Origin: Gammaproteobacteria bacterium
Lineage (GTDB): Bacteria > Pseudomonadota > Gammaproteobacteria > JAABTG01
Assembly (NCBI GenBank): GCA_034522055.1
Contig: JAXHLS010000002.1
Span: 496,001-560,000, forward strand
Length of the DNA: 64,000 nt
Direction of reading: 5' to 3'
Position numbers and translations under genes: made by a program
Notes under the pieces: generated by a model
Databases searched by the model: none
Told to the model about the DNA's origin: nothing
The model's input: the letters and a program-made list of their open reading frames with translations, nothing else
Shown here: piece by piece, positions 8,946-19,835 of the stretch
How the letters are laid out: every line of letters starts with the position of its first letter
Numbering within the stretch: position 1 is the stretch's first letter

Positions 8946-9761
8946 ATGAGCCACCTGCATCCCGATACCCTGCGCGGCCAGCGTGCCCTGGTGACCGGCG
9001 GCAATTCCGGCATCGGCGCCGCCGTCGCCCGCGCCCTGGCCATGGCCGGCGCCCGAGTGGCCATCAACTACGTGGCCAACCCGGAGGACGCCCATCGGCT
9101 GGTTAACGAGATCAAAGCCGACGGCGGTGAGGCCATGGCCATCGAGGCCGACGTCAGCAGCGAGGACGAGGTGCGATCCATGTTCGACGCCGTCATCGAC
9201 GCCTGGGGCAGCCTGGAGATCCTGGTGGCCAACGCCGGCATCCAGCGCGACGCGCCGTTCCAGGAGATGACCCTGCGCCAGTGGCAGCAGGTGCTGGACG
9301 TCAACCTCACGGGCCAGTTCCTGTGCACCCGCGAGGCGGTGCGCGAGTTCTGCCGCCGCGGCGTCATCCCCGAGGTGTCCTGCGCCGCCGGCAAGATCAT
9401 CTGCATGTCCTCGGTGCACGACGTCATCCCGTGGGCCGGCCATGTCAACTACGCCGCCTCCAAGGGCGGCCTGCTCATGTTCATGAAGAGCCTGGCCCAG
9501 GAGGTGGCCCACAACCGTATCCGCGTCAACGCCATCTCCCCCGGCGCCATCCGCACCCCCATCAACCGCAGCGCCTGGGAGACCCCCGAGGCGGAGGCCG
9601 AACTGCTGCGGCTCATCCCCTACGAGCGCGTGGGCGACCCCATGGACATCGGCCACGCGGCGGTGTGGCTGGCCTCCGATGCCTCGGACTACGTCACTGG
9701 CACCACCCTCTACGTGGACGGCGGCATGACCCTCTATCCCGGTTTCCGCGAGGGCGGTTAG
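8946..9761 (+). CDS. SDR oxidoreductase, probable glucose 1-dehydrogenase
   Basis: 271 residues, a classical short-chain dehydrogenase. The cofactor motif TGGNSGIG is at residues 17-24, NAG is present, and the catalytic Ser and YAASK (Tyr-x3-Lys) lie in VNYAASKGGLL. The C-terminal YVTGTTLYVDGGMTLYPGF is typical of bacterial glucose 1-dehydrogenase-like SDRs. The ATG at 8946 follows an AAGGA ribosome site; an upstream in-frame ATG at 8910 lacks one. It most likely oxidises glucose, or a related aldose, to the lactone with NAD(P)+. Substrate assignment rests on family likeness and on the adjacent lactonase and gluconokinase. The debranching enzyme starts 3 bp after its stop. Confidence 0.85.
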   Translation: MSHLHPDTLRGQRALVTGGNSGIGAAVARALAMAGARVAINYVANPEDAHRLVNEIKADGGEAMAIEADVSSEDEVRSMFDAVIDAWGSLEILVANAGIQRDAPFQEMTLRQWQQVLDVNLTGQFLCTREAVREFCRRGVIPEVSCAAGKIICMSSVHDVIPWAGHVNYAASKGGLLMFMKSLAQEVAHNRIRVNAISPGAIRTPINRSAWETPEAEAELLRLIPYERVGDPMDIGHAAVWLASDASDYVTGTTLYVDGGMTLYPGFREGG

Positions 9762-9764
9762 GCC

Positions 9765-11891
9765 GTGACCCGATCACCCCCCTTCGTGCGCCTGGGACCG
9801 GAGATCTGCCAGGACCCGACGGCCGCCGGCGTGCGCGAATGGTGGCTGGCCAACGGCATCGGCGGCTACGCCGGGGGCACCGTGTCCGGGGCCCTCACCC
9901 GCCGCTACCACGGCCTGCTCATCGCCCCTTTCCATCCCCCCCTGGGGCGCACCCTGGTCTTCACCAAGGCCGACGCGGTGCTGGTGGACGGCCACCGCGA
10001 GACCCCGCTTCACACCAACCACTGGGGCGGCGGCGTGGTGGCCCCCCGGGGCTACGCGCACATCCAGGGCTTTCATCTCGACCACGGACTGCCGGTGTGG
10101 CACCTCACGGTGGACGGCCTCGAGCTGGAGCAGCGCATCTGGATGGAGCACGGCGAGAACCATACCCGCGTGGCCTTCCGCTGGACCGGTGGGGAACGGG
10201 ACACGGCGCCCCGCCTCCGCCTCGGCCTCCTGGCCGCCTGGCGGGACCACCATGGCAGCAGCCAGCCCGGAGCCTTCGCCATCCACGGCGAGCTGACCGA
10301 CGACGCCCTGCGCGTCCACCTGCCCGGCGAGCGTTGGCTGGAGATCCACGGGGACGGCGCCACCTTCACCACCGACCACACCTGGATGGAGAACTTCTCC
10401 CTCGATCGGGAGCGCGAGCGCGGTCTGGATGACCGGGACACCCACCTGCGGGTGGGGGCGGCGGAGCTGACCCTGGAGCGCGATGCCTGGGTAGGCATCG
10501 GGGTGGCCCTGGACGCGCCCGGCCGGGGCGACCTCGAGGCATCCCTGGCGGCCGCCCTGGCGCGCCGGGAGGCCCTCCATCCCCCCGCCCTGCCGGGTAT
10601 TCCCGCCGCCGTGGTGCCGCCGTGCATACGCCAACTGGTGGATGCCGCCGATGCCTACCTGGTCCACCTCGACGGCTCGGGGGAGGCGCCTCGCGCCTCC
10701 GTCATCGCCGGCTATCCCTGGTTCGGCGACTGGGGCCGGGACACCATGATCGCCCTGCCCGGTCTCACCCTGGCCACCGGCCGGCCGGCCCTGGCCCGCA
10801 AGGTGTTGCTGGCCTTCACCGGGCACGTCAGCGAGGGCATGGTGCCCAACCGCTTCCCCGAGGCCGGCAGCGCCCCCGAGTACAACACCGTGGACGCCGC
10901 CCTGTGGTTCATCGAGGGCTGGCGCACCTATTTCGAGGCCACTATGGACCGCGCCACCCTCAACGCTGTGTTTCCGGTGCTGGCGGGGATCGTCGAGGCC
11001 TACCGCCGGGGTACGCGCTATGGCATCGCCATGGACCCCGCCGACGGCCTGATACGGGCCGGCGAGCCCGGCCAGCAGCTCACCTGGATGGACGCCCGGG
11101 TGGATGGGCGCGAGGTGACGCCGCGCCACGGCAAGCCCGTGGAGGTCAACGCCCTGTGGTTCAACGCCCTAGCCACCCTGAGCACCCTGGCCCGGGTGCT
11201 CGGCCGGGACGGCGGCGACTTCGCCAGCCTCGCCCGCGGCACCGCGGCGGGCTTCGGGCGCTTCCGGCGCCCGGCCGGCGGCCTCTTCGATGTCATCGAC
11301 GGCCCCGCCGGCCACGACGACGCCATTCGCCCCAACCAGGTCCTCGCCGTCAGCCTGCCCTTCTCGCCCCTGGACGCCGCCGCCCGCCAAGCGGTGGTGA
11401 CGGAGTGCCGGGAAAACCTGCTCACCCCCTTCGGCCTGCGCTCCCTGGCCGCTTCTCATCCCCGCTATCGGGGGCGCTACGAGGGGGGCGTGGCGGAACG
11501 CGACGGCGGTTACCACCAGGGCCCGGTATGGGCCTGGCTGCTGGGCCATTTCGCCCGCGCCGAGTATCGCACCAGCGGCGACGGCGATACCGCCAAGGCC
11601 CGCCTCGCCCTCATGGCCGGCCACCTGTTCGAGGCGGGCCTCGGCCACATCGGCGAGATCTTCGACGGCGACCCGCCCCACGCCCCCCGCGGCGCCCCCG
11701 CCCAGGCCTGGTCAGTGGCCTGCACCCTGGAAGCGTGGTGGCGACTGCACCGTGCCCAGACATCCCGCCGCACGACCCCGCCGTCATGCCCCACCACCCG
11801 GCCGCCGGGATACGAGACCCCCAAAGGACGGGATTTTAAGGTATCAGGAACCGTTTCCGCGGGCGCTGAAAAATCTGGAAACGGTTCCTGA
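9765..11891 (+). CDS. Amylo-alpha-1,6-glucosidase / glycogen debranching enzyme
   Basis: 708 residues from GTG 9765, 3 bp after the SDR stop. The N-terminal GDE_N domain has WWLANGIGGYAGG and TRRYHGLLIAP. The C-terminal (alpha/alpha)6 catalytic domain carries GYPWFGDWGRDTMIALPG and EYNTVDAALWF, the family's acid residues. It removes alpha-1,6 branches from glycogen or other glucans, releasing glucose. The usual C-terminus ends near LEAWWRLHRAQ. The last ~30 residues are low complexity, and the final ones are encoded by a large inverted repeat (11840-11895). That repeat appears to have displaced the original stop. Together with the GH63 enzyme it supplies glucose to the upstream oxidative genes. 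Confidence 0.9.
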   Translation: MTRSPPFVRLGPEICQDPTAAGVREWWLANGIGGYAGGTVSGALTRRYHGLLIAPFHPPLGRTLVFTKADAVLVDGHRETPLHTNHWGGGVVAPRGYAHIQGFHLDHGLPVWHLTVDGLELEQRIWMEHGENHTRVAFRWTGGERDTAPRLRLGLLAAWRDHHGSSQPGAFAIHGELTDDALRVHLPGERWLEIHGDGATFTTDHTWMENFSLDRERERGLDDRDTHLRVGAAELTLERDAWVGIGVALDAPGRGDLEASLAAALARREALHPPALPGIPAAVVPPCIRQLVDAADAYLVHLDGSGEAPRASVIAGYPWFGDWGRDTMIALPGLTLATGRPALARKVLLAFTGHVSEGMVPNRFPEAGSAPEYNTVDAALWFIEGWRTYFEATMDRATLNAVFPVLAGIVEAYRRGTRYGIAMDPADGLIRAGEPGQQLTWMDARVDGREVTPRHGKPVEVNALWFNALATLSTLARVLGRDGGDFASLARGTAAGFGRFRRPAGGLFDVIDGPAGHDDAIRPNQVLAVSLPFSPLDAAARQAVVTECRENLLTPFGLRSLAASHPRYRGRYEGGVAERDGGYHQGPVWAWLLGHFARAEYRTSGDGDTAKARLALMAGHLFEAGLGHIGEIFDGDPPHAPRGAPAQAWSVACTLEAWWRLHRAQTSRRTTPPSCPTTRPPGYETPKGRDFKVSGTVSAGAEKSGNGS

Positions 11892-11895
11892 CACC
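11840..11895. repeat. Large inverted repeat across the debranching-enzyme stop codon
   Basis: The arms at 11840-11858 and 11877-11895 are 19 bp each with one mismatch (GGTATCAGGAACCGTTTCC against the complement of GGAAACGGTTCCTGACACC). The loop is 18 nt. The TGA of the debranching enzyme lies in the right arm. The CCTGACACC end recurs at about 3203-3212, directly after the DUF255 gene. It is a REP/RAYT-type or terminator-like palindrome; no transposase is nearby. There is no T-run, so it is not a classical terminator. Confidence 0.75.
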
Positions 11896-11913
11896 CTTTC
11901 TGCGGAGCATGAA

Positions 11914-14616
<2,703 letters not shown>

Positions 14617-14671
14617 GGCAACCGTGCTCAAGCCCACCTGAAACCTGAAGAAAGCCATTGCCGGAGCCGCC

Positions 14672-15322
14672 GTGCAGGAACAGCCACCCTCACCGGGGAA
14701 CCGCCCCATACCCGTCGTCACCGTCCTGCTCATCGCCAACGGCCTGAGCTACATGCTGATGCTGGGAGCACCCTACGCGGCGTTCCAGCACTTCGCGTTG
14801 TGGCCCCTCGGCACCGACATCGGCTACGGGCTGCCGGCGGCTTTGGAGCCCGGTCATTTCGCTCCGTGGCAGTTGCTTACCTACGCCTTCCTGCACGGCG
14901 GGCTGTTTCACCTGTTCGTCAATATGTTCGTGCTGTGGATGTTCGGCGCCCCCGTCGAACGGGTGTGGGGATCGGCGACCTTCCTCGGCTACTACCTGTT
15001 CTGCGTGGTGGGGGCGGGCCTGGTGCAGGTGGCCCTGGGTTACGCCGGCATCCTGCCGCCGGCCCCCTCGGTGGGCGCCTCCGGCGGCGTGTTTGCCATC
15101 CTCCTGGCCTTCGGGCTCAAGTTCCCGAACCAGATGGTGATGCTGCTTATCCCGCCCATTCCCATGAAGGCCAAGTATTTCGTGGTCTTCGTCGGCATCC
15201 TGGAACTGGTGGCGGGGGTCTACGGGACCCGGCAGGGCGTGGCCCACTTCGCCCATCTCGCGGGCATGGTGTTCGGGCTGCTGTTCGTGCTCATCTTCCG
15301 GCCCTACCCCCAGGCCAGGTGA
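14672..15322 (+). CDS. Rhomboid-family intramembrane serine protease
   Basis: 216 residues from GTG 14672, with about six hydrophobic helices. The catalytic dyad is visible: Ser137 in GASGG, and His195 in AHFAHLAGMVFG. The oxyanion-side motif FLHGGLFHLFVNM (His75, His80, Asn84) is present. It should cut transmembrane substrates in the inner membrane. It resembles the compact bacterial rhomboid subfamily that keeps the six-helix core. No adjacent substrate is obvious; the next gene encodes a PEP-CTERM protein, but rhombosortases act on GlyGly-CTERM proteins, so pairing is not implied. It lies 55 bp after GH63 in the same direction and may be the last gene of that transcript. Confidence 0.9.
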   Translation: MQEQPPSPGNRPIPVVTVLLIANGLSYMLMLGAPYAAFQHFALWPLGTDIGYGLPAALEPGHFAPWQLLTYAFLHGGLFHLFVNMFVLWMFGAPVERVWGSATFLGYYLFCVVGAGLVQVALGYAGILPPAPSVGASGGVFAILLAFGLKFPNQMVMLLIPPIPMKAKYFVVFVGILELVAGVYGTRQGVAHFAHLAGMVFGLLFVLIFRPYPQAR

Positions 15323-15392
15323 CGGGGACCGGCCCCGGTGTTCGGCCCGGATGGGCGTACTGCTCCACTTTGGGCGACTACCGGCCAAAACG

Positions 15393-15422
15393 AAAAAACC
15401 TGCCGCGGAACTCCGCGGCAGG
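15393..15422 (-). terminator. Rho-independent terminator of the PEP-CTERM gene
   Basis: On the minus strand a perfect 10-bp stem (CCTGCCGCGG / CCGCGGCAGG) with a 4-nt loop is followed directly by six T. It lies 37 bp past the PEP-CTERM stop codon, in the expected direction. The run of T is absent on the + side, so it is unidirectional. Confidence 0.9.
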
Positions 15423-15458
15423 GTGTTGGCCGCCGGCCGGCGGGTGCAAAACCTCGTT

Positions 15459-16358
15459 TCAGGCCCGCGCCTTGCGCCGGCTCCAGCCGAGGCCCGCCAG
15501 GCCCAGCCCCATCAGGGCCACAGTGGCGGGCTCCGGGATGGTGGGGTCGGTGGGGTCGGTGCCGCTGAAGCTGCCCGCCTCCAGGAAAACCGCCGAGTCG
15601 AGGATACGGTCACCACCATCACCGACCACGAGCTTCATGGTGTGACTGCCGGCGCCGAGGCCGAGGATGGAGGCCGTGAAGACGTCGGTGAAGCCATCGT
15701 ACTCGACGTCGAAGAACGGCCCGCCGTCGTCCAGATCGTTGTTGTTGAACAACGAGCAGTTGGATCCCCCGGGCGGAGCGAAGGGGTTGTCGCAGTTCAC
15801 GGTGTCGATATTCACCGGGTCGCTGGTGCCGGGCACGAGGGCGATATTCACGCCGTCCACGAAGAAGCCGAAGGCGTCATTCACCGTACCACCGACGAAC
15901 TCGTTGTACTCCTCCGACGCGAACACATAACTGAAAAACAGGTCGCCGGTGGTGGTGGTGAACTCGAACACGATGCCCGCGGCGTCAAAGGTGGGGTCCG
16001 GACTCGCGGTGTCGAGGTCGGCATCACCGGGATTGCCGAAATCGGTGGTCGTAGCATCGAGAGCATTGGGCCCCACCGCATCGGCGGCATCGCCACTGGA
16101 AAAGATCACACCCTCATCGATGCCGATGGCGCCGCCGGCGCCCGAGAAGGTGCCGGAGGCCAGTGCATCGCCGATGAAGGACTCGGTACCGCCAACGACG
16201 GTGATGCCACTGCCCGCGCCTGCCAACAAAGCGGCGAGGGTGGCGGCATCACCGGCCGAAGTCTGGTCGATCACCAGGGCATTAGCCCCCCCTGGGGCCA
16301 GCAGCGCTGCGCCAAGGGCGGAGGCGAGGGCGCCTTTACGTAGATTAGATTTGGCCAT
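15459..16358 (-). CDS. PEP-CTERM protein with choice-of-anchor L domain
   Basis: 299 residues. An N-terminal signal peptide (RKGALASALGAALLAPGGANA) is followed by a choice-of-anchor L domain (GIDEGVIFSSGDA, FSYVFASEEYNEFVGGTVND, FGFFVDGVNIALVPG). The protein ends in a PEP-CTERM sorting tag: IPEPATVALMGLGLAGLGW, then the basic tail SRRKARA. Such proteins are exported by Sec, processed by EpsH-type exosortase and linked to the surface or exopolysaccharide. No exosortase is in the window. A cysteine pair brackets the DNPFAPPGGSN loop. Expression seems single-gene: an AT-rich upstream region and its own terminator. The function of the anchored domain is not known. Confidence 0.9.
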   Translation of the reverse strand: MAKSNLRKGALASALGAALLAPGGANALVIDQTSAGDAATLAALLAGAGSGITVVGGTESFIGDALASGTFSGAGGAIGIDEGVIFSSGDAADAVGPNALDATTTDFGNPGDADLDTASPDPTFDAAGIVFEFTTTTGDLFFSYVFASEEYNEFVGGTVNDAFGFFVDGVNIALVPGTSDPVNIDTVNCDNPFAPPGGSNCSLFNNNDLDDGGPFFDVEYDGFTDVFTASILGLGAGSHTMKLVVGDGGDRILDSAVFLEAGSFSGTDPTDPTIPEPATVALMGLGLAGLGWSRRKARA

Positions 16359-16950
16359 TGAACTTTAACTCCTGTGTTTGATTTTCAACCATATACGTGG
16401 AACAAACAGCAACACTCAATCACAAGCAAACTCCATGCCATGGCCCGACGCGCTCAATGAAATTGAATAAAATAAATGCCTTAAAAAACGCCGCGTGGAG
16501 TCGAGCCGATCTTTAACCGCGAGACTGTAAAATCTACCGACAAGGTTCCAGCCGATGGTGCCTCAACCCAGGAACCTTGGAAGATCGGGCATGGTTTTTT
16601 CAGTTATCCCACGGCCGCGCGGGAGTGGGCCGCCGGGCTAACGCCCATTCCATCCAACGCCCACTGGACCGGTTAGCCTCACGGGGCCCTATGCCGCCGC
16701 TTCGTATTCGCCAAGCTGGGCCACCGACTGGCGGAGGTCATCCGGCATATGAGGAGATGAGCCATGGGCATCAACACCTGCAAGACCGGCTCATGACATC
16801 GCCCCCGCCGCCGGTCCATGGGCCGGGTCACCGCTCGTGACGAACGGGCAGCCGACCTCGATGGACGGGCTGATGCAACCCCGCCGGCCGCCGCGGAACG
16901 GTGCGCAGGAGGCCTTCCCCCGCTGCCCGGCGGCACTTACCATAGACCCC
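16359..16950. other. Gene-free stretch with AT-rich promoter region and nested dyad
   Basis: About 590 bp separate the PEP-CTERM gene and the four-cysteine protein. The part next to the PEP-CTERM gene (16359-16500) is clearly AT-richer than its surroundings and should hold that gene's promoter. Further on are a 9-bp inverted repeat (CAAGGTTCC at 16541-16549, GGAACCTTG at 16571-16579) and an outer pair (GCCGATCTT at 16505-16513, AAGATCGGGC at 16581-16590), with six T at about 16595. From 16600 to 16950 the frames are short and I see no convincing gene. Confidence 0.5.
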
Positions 16951-17367
16951 ATGAGCGATCTGAAATGCCCCTTTTCAGTGGTGCTGGCGGCGGCCAGTGC
17001 GCACTGCCGCCACGCCCGCGAGGTGGTGCGCCGGGGCGGGGTGGAATACGACTGCACCGTGCCCGGGGCTCATGCCGTGTGCCACGAACTCGCAGAGCAC
17101 CTGAAGGCCAGGGCCCTGCCGGCCCTGGGCCATGAAGACGACCTCACGGTGACGCCGAAGAGCGTCTACGAACGTATTCTGCTGGGGGGTGTACAGGGCC
17201 TGGGAGCGGCCGGCGACGGGTTGGACCCGGCCGACGCCACCGCCGACATCTGGACCACGGTGGACGCCGCGCGCCGCCGCCACGGCGCCGTGGCCGCCAT
17301 CCCGGATGACGCGTTCATCCCGGCCATCGAGGCCTGCACCCTCCGCAAACGCCGGCGCCGGACCTGA
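16951..17367 (+). CDS. Small conserved-looking protein with four cysteines, function unknown
   Basis: 138 residues from ATG 16951. I do not recognise a named family. The first ~50 residues carry four Cys in the order LKCPF, AHCRH, YDCTV and AVCHEL, each flanked by polar or aromatic residues, which could bind a metal or an Fe-S cluster. The rest is helix-prone, with GVQGLGAAGDGLDPADA and a basic C-terminus RKRRRRT. No signal peptide or membrane segment is seen. Codon use is GC-rich like the neighbours, which supports a real gene. The start could be moved upstream to 16837 in the same frame, but that part is low complexity and the Cys-rich domain begins right at 16951. Confidence 0.6.
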   Translation: MSDLKCPFSVVLAAASAHCRHAREVVRRGGVEYDCTVPGAHAVCHELAEHLKARALPALGHEDDLTVTPKSVYERILLGGVQGLGAAGDGLDPADATADIWTTVDAARRRHGAVAAIPDDAFIPAIEACTLRKRRRRT

Positions 17368-17399
17368 GGCGCCGCTGACCCGCACCGCTCCCGCCGGGC

Positions 17400-17624
17400 G
17401 GAATTCACTCCGTCCCTTGTTCCCCATCACCCAGCGGGAAGGCGCCGGCAGCACCCTTCTGCCCGCCCCGCAACGCCTACTGCCGCAGGCTGCCCATGGA
17501 CCTGAAGACGGGCATCTTCTCCATCCTCCGGACCGCCGTTGGCGGGACCATCGGCTGGCAGGTCTACAGAAACACGCGCGATACCGCTCCCCGGGCTTGG
17601 GTCTGGGGCAAGGGCAAGGGATAA
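17400..17624 (+). pseudogene. Decayed copy of the RND adaptor gene start and its upstream region
   Basis: Bases 17400-17567 align without large gaps to 33509-33677, which is the upstream region and first ~24 codons of the RND adaptor gene. Most positions match. The copied frame starts at ATG 17496 (MDLKTGIFSILRTAVGGTIGWQVY, against [24 protein letters not shown]). It then loses all likeness and stops at 17624 after 42 codons. The frame lacks the rest of the adaptor, so it is a fragment. It ends 41 bp before the ABC transporter start and may supply promoter or leader sequence to that operon. Confidence 0.75.
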
Positions 17625-17665
17625 TGGGCGGCCACACCCGAGGACTCTCCAGCGAAGGACGCTGC

Positions 17666-19822
17666 ATGGACCACACACCCGGCCACACCCCCTCGTCGGC
17701 GAACGACCCCCTCGCCGGCGCGCTGGTGGTGGTGACCCGCCATCACCGGCGGCCGCTGTCGGCGGCCGCATTGACCGCGGGGCTGCCCCTGGAGCATGGC
17801 CGCCTCACCCCGGCCCTGTTCATCCGCGCCGCCGAGCGTGCGGGGCTGGCGGCCGGGCTGGTGCAGCGGCCGCTGGCCAGGCTGTCGGCGCGGGTGCTGC
17901 CGGCGGTGCTGCTGCTCGAGGACGGCGACGCCGTGGTGCTGATGGCCGTGGACGGCGACGAGGCGACGGTGGTGGAGCCTGCCACCGGCGGCGGTGAGGT
18001 GCGACTGCCGGTGACGGAACTGGAGGCCGAATACACCGGCAGGGCGCTGCTCGCCAGGCCCGCCCACCGCTTCGCCGGCCCCGCCGATGAGTCCTCCCCG
18101 GCACTCACGGGGCACTGGTTCTGGTCCACCCTGAGGCGCTCGTGGCCGGCCTACGCCGAGGTGGTGGTGGCCTCGCTGCTCATCAACCTGTTCGCCCTCG
18201 CCACGCCTCTGTTCGTGATGAACGTGTACGACCGGGTGGTCCCCAACCAGGCGGTGGAGACCCTGTGGGTGCTGGCCATCGGCGTCGGCATCGTGCTGGT
18301 GTTCGACTTCCTGATGAAGGCCGTGCGGGGCTATTTCATCGACATGGCCGGCAAGCGGGCGGACATCCTGCTCTCCAGCCATATCTTTCGGCATGTCCTG
18401 GGAGTTCAGCTCGCTGCCCGGCCCGGCTCCGTGGGGGCCTTCGCCAACAACCTCCAGGAATTCGAGTCCTTCCGCGACTTCTTCACCTCGGCTACCCTGG
18501 CCACGGTCATCGACCTGCCCTTCGTGCTCATCTTCATCGCCGTTATCTACGCCATCGGCGGCCCGTCCCTGGCGCTGCTGCCGGCCATCGCCATCCCCGT
18601 GGTGATCTTAACGGGACTGCTGCTCCAGTACGGGGCACGCGGCCTCATCGAGCGCATGTTCCAGGCCACCGCCCGCCGCCACGCCGTACTGGTGGAGACC
18701 CTGATGGGCCTGGACACGGTCAAGGCCCAGGGCGCCGAGGGCCAGGTACAGCGGGATTGGGAACAGCGGGTGGGGGAGATCGCCCGCCTCGGACTCAAGG
18801 CCCGTTTCCTGTCCTCCGGGGGCGTCAGCTTCGCCCAGCTGGTCCAGCAACTCACCTACGTGGCCGTCATCGTCCAGGGGGTATACCTGATCGCCGCGGG
18901 CAGCCTCACCATGGGTGGGCTCATCGCCTGCGCCATCCTCACCGGGCGGGCGTTGACACCCATGGGCCAGGTGGCGGGCCTGCTCACCCGCTATCACCAG
19001 TCCCGCGCCGCCTACCGCACCCTGGACCAAATCATGGCCCTGCCCGAGGAACGCCCGCTGGAGCGGCGCTTCCTGCACCGGGACGGGCTGCGGGGCGAGA
19101 TCGAGTTTCGGGACGTGACCTTCCGCTACCCGGACCAACAGGTCCCGGCCCTGGAGCGCGTCAGCCTGCACATCCGCCCGGGGCAACGGGTGGCCCTGGT
19201 GGGGCCGGTGGGCTCGGGCAAGAGCACCGTGCAACGCCTGCTCCTGAAGTTTTACGTGCCCCAGGAGGGGAACATCCTGGTGGATGGAACCGACCTCAAC
19301 CAGTTGGACCCGGCGGAGATCCGCCGTGACATGGGCTACGTGCCCCAGGACATCACCCTGGTGAGCGGCACGGTGCGGGACAACATCGTCTACGGTAATG
19401 CTCACGTGGACGACGAGGCGGTGGTGCGGGCCGCCCGGCTCGCTGGTATCCACGATTTCCTGAGCCGCCACCCCGATGGCTATGACCTGCAGGTGGGGGA
19501 GCAGGGGCGTGCCCTGTCCGGGGGACAACGCCAGGGGATCGCCATCGCCCGGGCCCTGCTGCTGGACCCGCCGCTGCTGCTCCTGGACGAACCCACGGGC
19601 AGCATGGACAGTGGCGCCGAGCAGCGATTCCTGGGCCGCTTGCTCCAGGAGCAGGCCGGGCGCGACAGGACCCTGTTACTGGTGACCCACCGCACCACCC
19701 TGCTGCCCCTGGTGGACCGGCTCATCGTCCTGGACCGGGGCCGGGTGGTGGCCGACGGCCCGCGGGACACGGTCCTCCAGGCCCTGTCGGGGAACGACCC
19801 CGGCCGTGAAACGGCCAACTGA
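17666..19822 (+). CDS. Type I secretion ABC transporter with C39-like domain
   Basis: 718 residues from ATG 17666, preceded by GAAGGA. An N-terminal ~130-residue C39-peptidase-like domain lacks the catalytic Cys, so it should dock substrate rather than cut it, as in HlyB. The membrane domain follows (about residues 155-430) with several helices, including VVVASLLINLFALATPLFVM. The nucleotide-binding domain has Walker A GPVGSGKST, signature LSGGQRQ, Walker B LLLLDEPTGSMD and the switch His in LLVTHRTTL. It belongs to the LssB/LapB-like group that exports large RTX adhesins. The HlyD adaptor begins 13 bp downstream. The giant repeat protein and a TolC-like channel encoded opposite complete the system. 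Confidence 0.93.
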   Translation: MDHTPGHTPSSANDPLAGALVVVTRHHRRPLSAAALTAGLPLEHGRLTPALFIRAAERAGLAAGLVQRPLARLSARVLPAVLLLEDGDAVVLMAVDGDEATVVEPATGGGEVRLPVTELEAEYTGRALLARPAHRFAGPADESSPALTGHWFWSTLRRSWPAYAEVVVASLLINLFALATPLFVMNVYDRVVPNQAVETLWVLAIGVGIVLVFDFLMKAVRGYFIDMAGKRADILLSSHIFRHVLGVQLAARPGSVGAFANNLQEFESFRDFFTSATLATVIDLPFVLIFIAVIYAIGGPSLALLPAIAIPVVILTGLLLQYGARGLIERMFQATARRHAVLVETLMGLDTVKAQGAEGQVQRDWEQRVGEIARLGLKARFLSSGGVSFAQLVQQLTYVAVIVQGVYLIAAGSLTMGGLIACAILTGRALTPMGQVAGLLTRYHQSRAAYRTLDQIMALPEERPLERRFLHRDGLRGEIEFRDVTFRYPDQQVPALERVSLHIRPGQRVALVGPVGSGKSTVQRLLLKFYVPQEGNILVDGTDLNQLDPAEIRRDMGYVPQDITLVSGTVRDNIVYGNAHVDDEAVVRAARLAGIHDFLSRHPDGYDLQVGEQGRALSGGQRQGIAIARALLLDPPLLLLDEPTGSMDSGAEQRFLGRLLQEQAGRDRTLLLVTHRTTLLPLVDRLIVLDRGRVVADGPRDTVLQALSGNDPGRETAN

Positions 19823-19835
19823 GCCCAACTGAACC

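Noticed and set aside
14672-16358. Rhomboid next to the PEP-CTERM gene as a sorting pair
   Set aside because: Rhomboid-type sorting enzymes are linked to GlyGly-CTERM tags, and the two genes are convergent with a terminator between them.
16577-16840. 87-codon frame before the four-cysteine protein
   Set aside because: Low complexity, no ribosome site and no homology that I recognise.
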